From the NCBI GenBank assembly GCA_900757025.1, contig CAAEMG010000043.1:1-5330 (forward strand): a stretch of 5,330 nt of DNA, given 5' to 3'. Position numbers and translations under genes: made by a program. Positions 1 to 5,283 of the stretch are shown piece after piece. Origin of the DNA: Clostridia bacterium (GTDB lineage Bacteria; Bacillota; Clostridia; Lachnospirales; Anaerotignaceae). The notes below the pieces were generated by a model, which searched no databases, was not told the origin of the DNA, and worked only from the letters and a program-made list of their open reading frames with translations. Position 1 is the stretch's first letter, and the number at the start of each line of letters is the position of its first letter.

Positions 1-205
1 CCTGTGATCCGGCGGATATGATTTCTGTGTTATTCTTGAAGAAAAAACACTTAAAGAAATTGCATTTTTTGTTTCCGATAAGCTTTCTCCAATAGATGCC
101 GTTATAAGCACATCAACGCATTTTGTGCTTAAAAGCTATAAAGACCATGGTATCGTTATGGAAAGAAAAGGCAATGAAGACAAGAGAATGCTTGTTTCAC
201 CCTGA
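1..205 (+). pseudogene. C-terminal part of Lrp/AsnC-family transcriptional regulator, in-frame stop at 5-7
   Basis: Reading from base 8, 65 codons end at TGA 203-205. They begin SGGYDFCVILEEKTLKEIA and run through KLSPIDAVISTSTHFVLKSYKDHG. This is the ligand-sensing RAM (AsnC_trans_reg) domain of Lrp/AsnC regulators: the G-Y-D strand, a helix, the KLSPI turn and the final T-x-FVLK strand. The DNA-binding N-terminal half would lie left of the window. In this frame the codon at 5-7 is TGA, directly before the conserved Ser-Gly-Gly, and no good start codon follows, so as written the domain cannot be reached by normal translation. A real nonsense mutation, a one-base frameshift near base 7, or a sequence error at the edge would all explain it. 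A single change of TGA to TGT or TGC would open the frame with Cys. The family call is fairly secure; pseudogene status is uncertain because only seven bases precede the domain. There is no clear terminator after the stop. Confidence 0.6.
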
Positions 206-219
206 TTTTAAAAATGTGA

Positions 220-248
220 TTGACAATAGATTGAGGCAATGATATAAT
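220..248 (+). promoter_or_regulatory. sigma-A promoter of the riboswitch-antiporter unit
   Basis: TTGACA at 220-225 and TATAAT at 243-248 are both exact consensus hexamers, separated by the optimal 17 bases. Transcription should start near A255 or A257, about ten bases before the riboswitch aptamer. A promoter this strong makes most of the control likely to fall on the leader RNA rather than on initiation. Confidence 0.9.
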
Positions 249-264
249 TTGCTTACATAATAAT

Positions 265-354
265 AAAAGGGAGTAGACTGGCGTCTTTCGGCGTTAGTTG
301 TTTCGTCATCACAGCCTTTAGGCTCGGAACAAATATTAAATAGTCAAGACTTTT
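265..354 (+). promoter_or_regulatory. yybP-ykoY family (Mn2+-sensing) riboswitch aptamer
   Basis: The leader shows the layout of the yybP-ykoY aptamer. A short basal stem pairs AAAAG (265-269) with CUUUU (350-354). One side of the first internal loop has the hallmark GGAGUAG (270-276), and the other side has AAGA (346-349). GACU (276-279) can pair with AGUC (342-345). A hairpin forms from GGCGUC and GGCGUU (280-285 with 290-295, loop UUUC). A second arm pairs UUGUUUCG (298-305) with CGGAACAA (325-332), carries the asymmetric loop UCAUCAC (306-312), and is capped by AGCC-UUUA-GGCU (313-324). The GGAGUAG loop, the CGUCA segment and the closing AAGAC match my memory of the Lactococcus lactis aptamer. 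In known members Mn2+ bridges the two internal loops and turns on Mn2+ exporters such as MntP. Identification is by eye from motif and fold; no covariance search was run. Confidence 0.85.
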
Positions 355-391
355 GTTGCATCTTATTTTGATGCATCAAAAGTCTTTTTTT
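346..391 (+). terminator. Riboswitch-controlled intrinsic terminator (expression platform)
   Basis: A 17-nt arm (346-362) pairs with 370-386 around the loop UUAUUUU (363-369), with only one U-U mismatch (356 with 376). A run of seven T follows at 385-391. The first bases of the 5' arm (346-354) are also the 3' strand of the aptamer basal stem, so the two folds exclude each other. A ligand-bound aptamer should hold these bases and let polymerase read through into the antiporter gene, which predicts an ON switch. Confidence 0.9.
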
Positions 392-422
392 ATTCCCTGA
401 AAAACAAAAAGGAGGATTTTGT

Positions 423-1409
423 ATGATTATTGCCTATTTATTAATTCTTGTTGTTGGATTTGTTCTGCTTATAAAAGGAGCTGATTTTTTTGTTGAAGGA
501 AGTTCTGCGGCAGCAAAGAAATTTCGTGTTCCGTCTGTGGTAATAGGGCTTACGGTTGTGGCTATGGGAACAAGTGCGCCGGAGCTTGCGGTAAGTCTTT
601 CGGCGGCGCTTGAAGGCTCAAATGAAATAGCCGTAAGCAACGTAACAGGCTCAAATATGTTTAATCTTATGGCTGTTTTGGGAATTTGTGCAGTTATGTC
701 GCCTTTGCCTTCGGATAAAAACATTGTTAAAAAAGATTATCCTTTTATGATTTTTATAACACTTGTGCTTATAGTTTTAAGTTTTGGAAATTATTTTGGA
801 ATTGCATTGACGCAAGGAACATCGTCACTTGCTAAATGTGGTATTCTTGGCAGATTTGGCGGAATAGTTCTTTTAATACTTTTTGCAGTTTATATTTTTT
901 CCACAGTGAAACATGCTTTAAAAATACGTTCTGAATCTTCTGATGATGAATACGAAGTGTTTTTTAAGCCGTGGCAGATAATTTTATATATTATCGGTGG
1001 ACTTGCAGCTATAGTTATTGGTGGCAAAATGGTTGTTGCGGGAGCAAAAAGCATAGCTCTTGCCATTGGAATGACTGAAACTCTTATTGGACTTACGGTT
1101 GTTGCTTTCGGAACATCTCTTCCGGAGCTTGTTACATCGGTTATAGCGGCAAAAAAAGGCGAAAATGGCCTTGCAATGGGAAATATTATAGGCTCTAATA
1201 TATTTAATATACTTTTTATATTGGGAATGTCTTCTGTAATTACGCCTATAGGAGTAAATGTTCAAGGTGTTACGGATATGATTATTTCATTTATAATGTG
1301 CATAATAGTGTACTTTTTTGCAAAAACAAGCAAAAATATATCAAAAGGCGAGGGAGTATTTATGATAATAGCTTACGCTGCATATATGGTGTATGCCATA
1401 TTCAGATAA
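423..1409 (+). CDS. CaCA-superfamily cation/Ca2+ antiporter (YrbG/NCX type), candidate Mn2+ exporter
   Basis: This 328-residue integral membrane protein has the two inverted alpha-repeats of the Ca2+:cation antiporter family. Repeat one holds GTSAPE (49-54) and GSNMFN (76-81); repeat two holds GTSLPE (230-235) and GSNIFN (257-262). Glu54 and Glu235 are the expected cation-coordinating residues, with Thr50/Thr231 and Ser77/Ser258 nearby. Roughly ten membrane helices surround a charged linker (about 167-182, rich in Asp, Glu and Ser), and the length is normal for bacterial exchangers. Family members move Ca2+ out of the cell against Na+ or H+. Here the gene sits behind a Mn2+-type riboswitch, so I infer that Mn2+ export (alone or with Ca2+) is likely. 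AGGAGG at 410-415 lies seven bases before the ATG. The gene forms a one-gene unit with its own promoter and terminator. The family call is sure; the substrate is inference. Confidence 0.93.
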   Translation: MIIAYLLILVVGFVLLIKGADFFVEGSSAAAKKFRVPSVVIGLTVVAMGTSAPELAVSLSAALEGSNEIAVSNVTGSNMFNLMAVLGICAVMSPLPSDKNIVKKDYPFMIFITLVLIVLSFGNYFGIALTQGTSSLAKCGILGRFGGIVLLILFAVYIFSTVKHALKIRSESSDDEYEVFFKPWQIILYIIGGLAAIVIGGKMVVAGAKSIALAIGMTETLIGLTVVAFGTSLPELVTSVIAAKKGENGLAMGNIIGSNIFNILFILGMSSVITPIGVNVQGVTDMIISFIMCIIVYFFAKTSKNISKGEGVFMIIAYAAYMVYAIFR

Positions 1410-1433
1410 CAAGTGAATAAGATGTGCAATAAA

Positions 1434-1462
1434 TTGCAAAAACTTTAAGCAAATGGTATACT
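1434..1462 (+). promoter_or_regulatory. Extended -10 sigma-A promoter of the tsaE operon
   Basis: TTGCAA (1434-1439) and TATACT (1457-1462) are 17 bases apart, and the -10 box is preceded by TGG (1454-1456), an extended -10 element. The predicted start is near 1469. The -10 box overlaps the 5' arm of the antiporter terminator, so transcripts begun here would lack most of that arm. A perfect palindrome (1425-1438) overlaps the -35 box. Confidence 0.65.
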
Positions 1463-1498
1463 GTAAATATTGTTGATATTTACAGTTTTTGCTTTTTT
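1460..1498 (+). terminator. Intrinsic terminator after the antiporter gene
   Basis: ACTGTAAATAT (1460-1470) and ATATTTACAGT (1476-1486) form a perfect 11-bp stem around loop TGTTG. TTTTGCTTTTTT follows to 1498. It lies about 50 bases after the antiporter stop and only 13 bases before the tsaE start codon, with the tsaE ribosome site immediately downstream. Confidence 0.85.
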
Positions 1499-1504
1499 AA
1501 GGAG
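1499..1504 (+). promoter_or_regulatory. Ribosome binding site that fixes the tsaE start
   Basis: AAGGAG lies seven bases before ATG 1512. This supports that ATG over a TTG in the same frame at 1470, which would translate the terminator and has no upstream ribosome site. Confidence 0.85.
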
Positions 1505-1511
1505 AATTTTT

Positions 1512-1937
1512 ATGGTTTACGAAACATTCAGCCCATCGGAAACGGAAAAAATAGGCTTTGAAATGGGAAAAAACGCTTCCGCAGGGGATATATACTGTTT
1601 AAGCGGAGATCTTGGAGTGGGAAAAACCGTTTTTACAAGAGGTTTTGCCAAAGGTCTTGGCGTTGAAGATGAATATATAACAAGCCCTACATTTACTATT
1701 ATTAACGAATATGAGGGAAGGCTTAATCTGTATCATTTTGATGTTTACAGAATAGGCAGCATTGAAGAAATGGACGATACAGGCTATGAGGATTATTTTT
1801 TCGGAAACGGCGTATGCCTTGTTGAATGGGCAGAGCTGGTTAAAGAAATAATTCCCGAAAACGCAAAATGGATTACTGTTGAAAAAGACTTGTCAAAAGG
1901 CGACGATTACAGAAAAATAACTGTACGAGGTGAATAA
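1512..1937 (+). CDS. tsaE: tRNA threonylcarbamoyladenosine biosynthesis ATPase TsaE
   Basis: This 141-residue cytoplasmic P-loop protein is the small ATPase of the bacterial t6A system. It works with TsaB and TsaD, which transfer threonylcarbamoyl to A37 of tRNAs that read ANN codons, and its ATP hydrolysis is needed for repeated cycles. Visible family marks are the Walker A loop GDLGVGKT (32-39), the ITSPTFTIINEY segment (56-67), HFDVYR (75-80) and VEWAE (104-108), all in the usual order and at the usual length. The start chosen is ATG 1512; the frame stays open upstream to 1470, but that part reads through a terminator hairpin. It is the first gene of the operon, and its last codons contain the ribosome site for tsaB. 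In B. subtilis the orthologue is ydiB. Confidence 0.96.
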   Translation: MVYETFSPSETEKIGFEMGKNASAGDIYCLSGDLGVGKTVFTRGFAKGLGVEDEYITSPTFTIINEYEGRLNLYHFDVYRIGSIEEMDDTGYEDYFFGNGVCLVEWAELVKEIIPENAKWITVEKDLSKGDDYRKITVRGE

Positions 1938-1940
1938 AAA

Positions 1941-2651
1941 ATGAAAATACTTGCTCTGGATACATCAGCTCTTGTGGCATCTGCCGCAATAACCGAAAAC
2001 GGAAAGGTTCTTGCCGAATATACTTTAAACTATAAGCTTACTCATTCACAGACAATTATGCCTATGATTGACGAAATAGTTAAAATGACTGAAACAGACC
2101 TTAATACAATAGATTATATTGCCTGCTCGTCCGGTCCCGGTTCTTTTACTGGGTTAAGAATAGGTGCGGCTACGGCAAAAGGCCTTGCACATGGGCTTAA
2201 CAAGCCTATAGTTGCCGTTCCTACCCTTGAAGCTTTGGCATACAATATTTTCGGAACAGACAAGTTTATATGCCCTATTATGGACGCAAGAAGAAAACAG
2301 GTTTATAACGCCGTATATGTTCCCGAAGGAAAAAAACTTGATGTTATTTTGGAAGAAGATACAAGAATAATTGATGATGTTTTGGATTATGTAAAGGACG
2401 TTGACTGCGATGTTATTTTTGTTGGCGATGCTGTAAGCCTTTATAAAGACAAAATAGCCGAGCTTGACAACGCAATAATTGCCCCTGCAAGCTGCAATAT
2501 GCAGAGAGCCGCCTGTGTTGCCGCCCTTGCGGAAGTTTATATCGAAGAGGGAAAATATATGAACGGTGCGGAATTTGCACCCGAATATTTAAGAAAATCT
2601 CAGGCAGAAAGAGAGCTTGAGGAAAAGCAGAAGGCTGGCGAAAAAGCATGA
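1941..2651 (+). CDS. tsaB: tRNA threonylcarbamoyladenosine biosynthesis protein TsaB
   Basis: This 236-residue protein has the ASKHA-type fold of TsaB, the non-catalytic partner and scaffold of TsaD in t6A synthesis. Family marks are the N-terminal ILALDTSA (3-10), the THSQ helix start (34-37), the strongly conserved SSGPGSFTGLRIG (63-75) that continues into a helix used for dimer contact with TsaD, and MDARRKQVY (114-122). The C-terminal PEYLRKSQAE (214-223) is also typical. The tail after residue 224 is rich in Glu and Lys. The gene starts three bases after the tsaE stop. GAGGTGA (1927-1933), inside the end of tsaE, is an excellent ribosome site seven bases upstream. Its stop overlaps the next start as ATGA. 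In B. subtilis the orthologue is ydiC. Confidence 0.96.
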   Translation: MKILALDTSALVASAAITENGKVLAEYTLNYKLTHSQTIMPMIDEIVKMTETDLNTIDYIACSSGPGSFTGLRIGAATAKGLAHGLNKPIVAVPTLEALAYNIFGTDKFICPIMDARRKQVYNAVYVPEGKKLDVILEEDTRIIDDVLDYVKDVDCDVIFVGDAVSLYKDKIAELDNAIIAPASCNMQRAACVAALAEVYIEEGKYMNGAEFAPEYLRKSQAERELEEKQKAGEKA

Positions 2652-3199
2652 AAAAAGTATACGGAACATTTAACACTGCCATAAAAGGTTCTCTTGAAGA
2701 TTTAAGAGGATTAAGCATGCTTGTAAATGAATGGGTTAAGGAGTATCCTTCATTTGACGAAGTTTCGCAAATGGCAGAGGCTATTGAAACAGAGCTTGAT
2801 ATGTATTCTTCGGAAAGCGACGACAGCGAAGGAGTAATAACTTTTTCGGTGTCAACAGAGCTTTCTTCTGCGGTTTTAAACTTTATAAACGATATGGCAG
2901 AGGCATATCCGAAAACGGAAACAGCCGTTGCCGCAAAGGTCATTTATCCTCAAAGCAACTCTGCGGAATATTTTGCATACTACAGCGAAGCAGGAGAAGA
3001 AACAATTTTTGCAGCTGCCGAAGACCCTTTTTCAGACGAAAATCATGTTTATGCCGATGAAGACGATTGGTATGAAGATGATTGGAAAAAGGAATATGAA
3101 TATGAGAGAAGTATTTTAAAGGGAAAAGACGACTATCTTACGGACATCGACTGGGGCTTTCCCGAAGACGCCGAATGGATTCCTTTCGGCAGAGAATAA
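2648..3199 (+). CDS. Acidic protein of unknown function in the t6A operon
   Basis: I do not recognise this 183-residue protein. By my count it has 44 Asp/Glu and 13 Lys/Arg, so it is strongly acidic. There is no signal peptide or membrane segment, so it should be cytoplasmic. Residues 1-50 look like a strand followed by two helices. Residues 62-120 look like strand (GVITFSVST), helix (ELSSAVLNFINDMAEAYP), then two strands (AVAAKVIYP and EYFAYYSE). This could be a small alpha/beta (ferredoxin-like) domain, but that is a guess. The tail (about 125-183) is rich in Asp, Glu, Trp and Tyr, including ADEDDWYEDDW (136-146), and ends DWGFPEDAEWIPFGRE. The ATG overlaps the tsaB stop by four bases, with only a weak AAGG 13 bases upstream, so translation is probably coupled to tsaB. 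Codon use resembles its neighbours. It may act with the leucine-rich-repeat protein encoded just after it. Confidence 0.85.
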   Translation: MKKVYGTFNTAIKGSLEDLRGLSMLVNEWVKEYPSFDEVSQMAEAIETELDMYSSESDDSEGVITFSVSTELSSAVLNFINDMAEAYPKTETAVAAKVIYPQSNSAEYFAYYSEAGEETIFAAAEDPFSDENHVYADEDDWYEDDWKKEYEYERSILKGKDDYLTDIDWGFPEDAEWIPFGRE

Positions 3200-3212
3200 A
3201 AAATTTATAATT

Positions 3213-3220
3213 GGGTGGGA
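3213..3220 (+). promoter_or_regulatory. Ribosome site deciding the start of the leucine-rich-repeat gene
   Basis: GGGTGGGA sits six bases before ATG 3227 and overlaps a possible GTG start at 3215. The sequence before that GTG is AT-only for more than ten bases and has no ribosome site, so ATG 3227 is preferred. Confidence 0.6.
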
Positions 3221-3226
3221 TTAAAT

Positions 3227-4726
3227 ATGGAGAAGTTTACTGATTTTAGTTTTGATGCGGAATTTGGCGGACGCTGGAGCGTTAAATATACAGGGAAGCA
3301 GAAAAAAATCGACATTCCCAAAGAACTTGTTGCACAGGCAAAAAATGATGCTTTTATTTCATTCAGTACTGAAACAGACGGCATAGAAATAATTAATATT
3401 CCCGAAAATGTTACGGATGTATGGTTTGGAACATTTTATAAAGATGAAAATTTAAAGCAGATTAATGTTTCCGGTTTCAGCCCATATTTAATGTCAAAAG
3501 ACGGCGTTTTGTTCAGCAAAGACGGCAGCCGGCTTATTAAAGCTCCGGCTCAGATGTACGGAGAATATACTGTTCCCGACGGAGTTAAAACAATAGTTGC
3601 TTTTGCATTTGAAAATTCATGCCTTAAAAAGATTAATCTTCCAGACAGCCTTGAAAAAATAGGCGCATATGCTTTTAAAGGCTGCAAAAACCTTGAAGAA
3701 ACGGCTGTTCCCGCAGGAGTTGAAAAAATAAATTCAAATGTATTTTCATATGACCCTAAATTGGAGAATTTTGAATTTAAGGGCAAAACAGTTGTTGAAT
3801 ATAAAATAAAGGAAACGGAACAGATAGCAAATGACCTTGAAGAGGCAATTTCAAAGGAAATTATGGCTGTTTCGGCAGAGGGCTATCTTTTGGGCTGTAT
3901 CAAAAATTTTGAAGAGCTTGAAAAATACAGACAAAGATTTATTGCTGCCGCAAAAAGAGGAAACAGACAAAAAATATATGACTATCTTGTAAGCACAAAG
4001 CCTGCAAAAACCATTGAAAAGCCTGTTTTTGAAATAAACGACGGAGTGCTTGTAAAATATACAGGAGAAGAAGAAACGGTTAAAATTTCAGCCGAAACAG
4101 ACGGCAAAAAAGTTTCTTCAATAGGCAAAGAGACTTTTAAAGGCAATGAATATTTGCAGAAAGTTGTAATTGGCGAAGGCATAGAAAAAATAGGAGAATG
4201 TGCATTTGAGGGCTGTATTGCCCTTGAAGAAGCTGTTCTTCCGGAAAGCTGCAAAGAAATAAAAAGAGCCGCATTTAACGGCTGTAAATCACTTAAAAAC
4301 ATAAATATACCTAAGTGTATTACGGTTCTTAATTCAAAAGTATTTAAAGACTGCGGATGTATTGAAAAGCTGTCACTTCCCGAAGGATTAAAAGAAATAG
4401 GATTTGAAGCACTTAAAAACTGCGAAAAACTTGACTGTATGGTTCTTCCCGAAGGAATTTCAACTCTCGGAAAAGAGGCTCTTTATAACTGCGGTTTTAA
4501 TCACGGAGAAGAACGCAAAAATTCTTGGGGTTACGGCGTAAGCGAATTTTATATGCCGGAAAGCATAACAAAAATAAGCGACGGCGGACAGGGACAGTTT
4601 GCCTGCTATGCGGCAGACAGAAACAAAGCCGACAGCTATGAATATAAAATAAAGCTTAAAGTTAAAAAAGGCTCAGAGGCACATAAATATGCCCTTAAAA
4701 ATAAAATACGCTGTGAGCTTATATAA
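3227..4726 (+). CDS. Cytoplasmic BspA-type (LRR_5) leucine-rich-repeat protein
   Basis: This 499-residue protein carries two arrays of LRR_5 (Treponema/BspA type) repeats with the core A-F-x-x-C...L..I..P..V..I. Array one covers roughly residues 19-187 and includes the typical SKDGVLFSKDG strand-turn (90-100). Its repeat cores start at 127, 149 and 172. Array two covers roughly 276-499, with cores at 303, 326, 349, 372, 395 and 418, a strict 23-residue period. A charged, mostly helical insert of about 70 residues (190-262) separates the arrays. Both arrays open with VKYTG (19-23 and 276-280), suggesting an internal duplication. The end, KVKKGSEAHKYALKNKI, is a common closing motif of such proteins. 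There is no signal peptide, anchor or membrane segment, although many relatives are surface proteins, so this one is likely a cytoplasmic binding scaffold. The partner is unknown. A GTG at 3215 would add four residues but has no ribosome site. Confidence 0.9.
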   Translation: MEKFTDFSFDAEFGGRWSVKYTGKQKKIDIPKELVAQAKNDAFISFSTETDGIEIINIPENVTDVWFGTFYKDENLKQINVSGFSPYLMSKDGVLFSKDGSRLIKAPAQMYGEYTVPDGVKTIVAFAFENSCLKKINLPDSLEKIGAYAFKGCKNLEETAVPAGVEKINSNVFSYDPKLENFEFKGKTVVEYKIKETEQIANDLEEAISKEIMAVSAEGYLLGCIKNFEELEKYRQRFIAAAKRGNRQKIYDYLVSTKPAKTIEKPVFEINDGVLVKYTGEEETVKISAETDGKKVSSIGKETFKGNEYLQKVVIGEGIEKIGECAFEGCIALEEAVLPESCKEIKRAAFNGCKSLKNINIPKCITVLNSKVFKDCGCIEKLSLPEGLKEIGFEALKNCEKLDCMVLPEGISTLGKEALYNCGFNHGEERKNSWGYGVSEFYMPESITKISDGGQGQFACYAADRNKADSYEYKIKLKVKKGSEAHKYALKNKIRCELI

Positions 4727-4794
4727 TTAATGTCAAAGACAAATAGTTTGGAATAAAATAATTGTATCAAAAAACATACATACAGGAGAAATAA

Positions 4795-5265
4795 ATGATA
4801 GAAATAGTACCGATGACGGCGGCAGACATAGATGATGTGCTTAAAGTTGAAGAAAGCTGCTTTAACATAACATGGACAAGAGCCGATTTTGAAAGAGAAA
4901 TAAATGAAAACGCCATGGCAATTTATATTGTGGCAAAGGTTGACGGAAAAATAGCCGGTTATGCCGGAATGTGGCACGTTGTTACGGAAGGACAGATAAC
5001 AAACGTGGCTGTTATGCCTGAATACAGACAAATGGGAATAGGTTCTCTTTTTATGGAGAAGTTTATAGAAATTGCCAAGGAAAGAGAAATGATAGGCATT
5101 ACTCTTGAGGTTAAAATAAGCAACTATAATGCCCAGAAGCTTTATACAAAATATGGCTTTAAGCCGGAAGGATTTAGAAAAAATTATTACAAAGACACCA
5201 ATGAGGACGCTGTAATAATGTGGAAATATTTTGAAAACTATGAAAATTACAGTGAAGAGGCATAA
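4795..5265 (+). CDS. rimI: Ribosomal protein S18 alanine N-acetyltransferase RimI (GNAT family)
   Basis: This 156-residue GNAT acetyltransferase should transfer acetyl from acetyl-CoA to the N-terminal alanine of ribosomal protein S18. Family marks are MTAADIDDVLKVEE at the start, EGQITNVAVMPEYR (65-78), the acetyl-CoA loop RQMGIG (78-83, RxxGxG), LEVKISNYNAQKLYTKYGF (104-122) and the closing EDAVIMWK (137-144). Glu105 and Tyr117 fit the positions of the catalytic base and acid in RimI. The length is normal. AGGAG (4784-4788) lies six bases before the ATG. The 68-base gap after the repeat protein has no convincing terminator or promoter, so it is probably read from the same operon. A location beside tsaB is standard for rimI in Firmicutes and supports this assignment over a generic GNAT. 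Confidence 0.93.
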   Translation: MIEIVPMTAADIDDVLKVEESCFNITWTRADFEREINENAMAIYIVAKVDGKIAGYAGMWHVVTEGQITNVAVMPEYRQMGIGSLFMEKFIEIAKEREMIGITLEVKISNYNAQKLYTKYGFKPEGFRKNYYKDTNEDAVIMWKYFENYENYSEEA

Positions 5266-5283
5266 TAAAAAGGGGGTATTTAT

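Noticed and set aside
206..422. A small peptide gene in the leader region
   Set aside because: The sequence is accounted for by the promoter, riboswitch and terminator, and I saw no ribosome site followed by a convincing short frame before 410.
434..1265. Minus-strand open frames inside the antiporter gene
   Set aside because: They lie fully inside a strongly conserved membrane protein gene and give no family match.
1470..1511. Upstream TTG start that would lengthen TsaE by 14 residues
   Set aside because: It would translate the 3' half of a terminator hairpin and its T-run, lacks a ribosome site, and the added residues are not part of the TsaE family. AAGGAG supports ATG 1512.
2413..2943. 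176-codon open frame on the minus strand across the tsaB end and the acidic gene
   Set aside because: It lies opposite two well-supported genes, has a low-complexity Ser-rich translation with no domain, and no promoter or ribosome site was seen. It is a shadow of acidic coding on the other strand.
3215..3226. GTG start four codons upstream for the repeat protein
   Set aside because: There is no ribosome site before it, and the GGGTGGGA that would serve ATG 3227 overlaps it.
3550..4302. Minus-strand open frames in the repeat-protein gene as a possible antisense gene
   Set aside because: They arise from the periodic codon pattern of the repeats; no start signals were seen.
4727..4794. Possible promoter (TGTCAA-17-TAAAAT, 4731-4759) and tiny hairpin TGTC-AAA-GACA before rimI
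   Set aside because: Both hexamers are poor, and any AT-rich gap gives such matches. The 4-bp hairpin has no T-run. Read-through from the upstream operon explains rimI expression better, though a weak internal promoter cannot be excluded.
4636..5031. 131-codon open frame on the minus strand over the rimI start
   Set aside because: It overlaps clear rimI coding, and its translation is rich in Phe, Tyr and Cys with no recognisable family.
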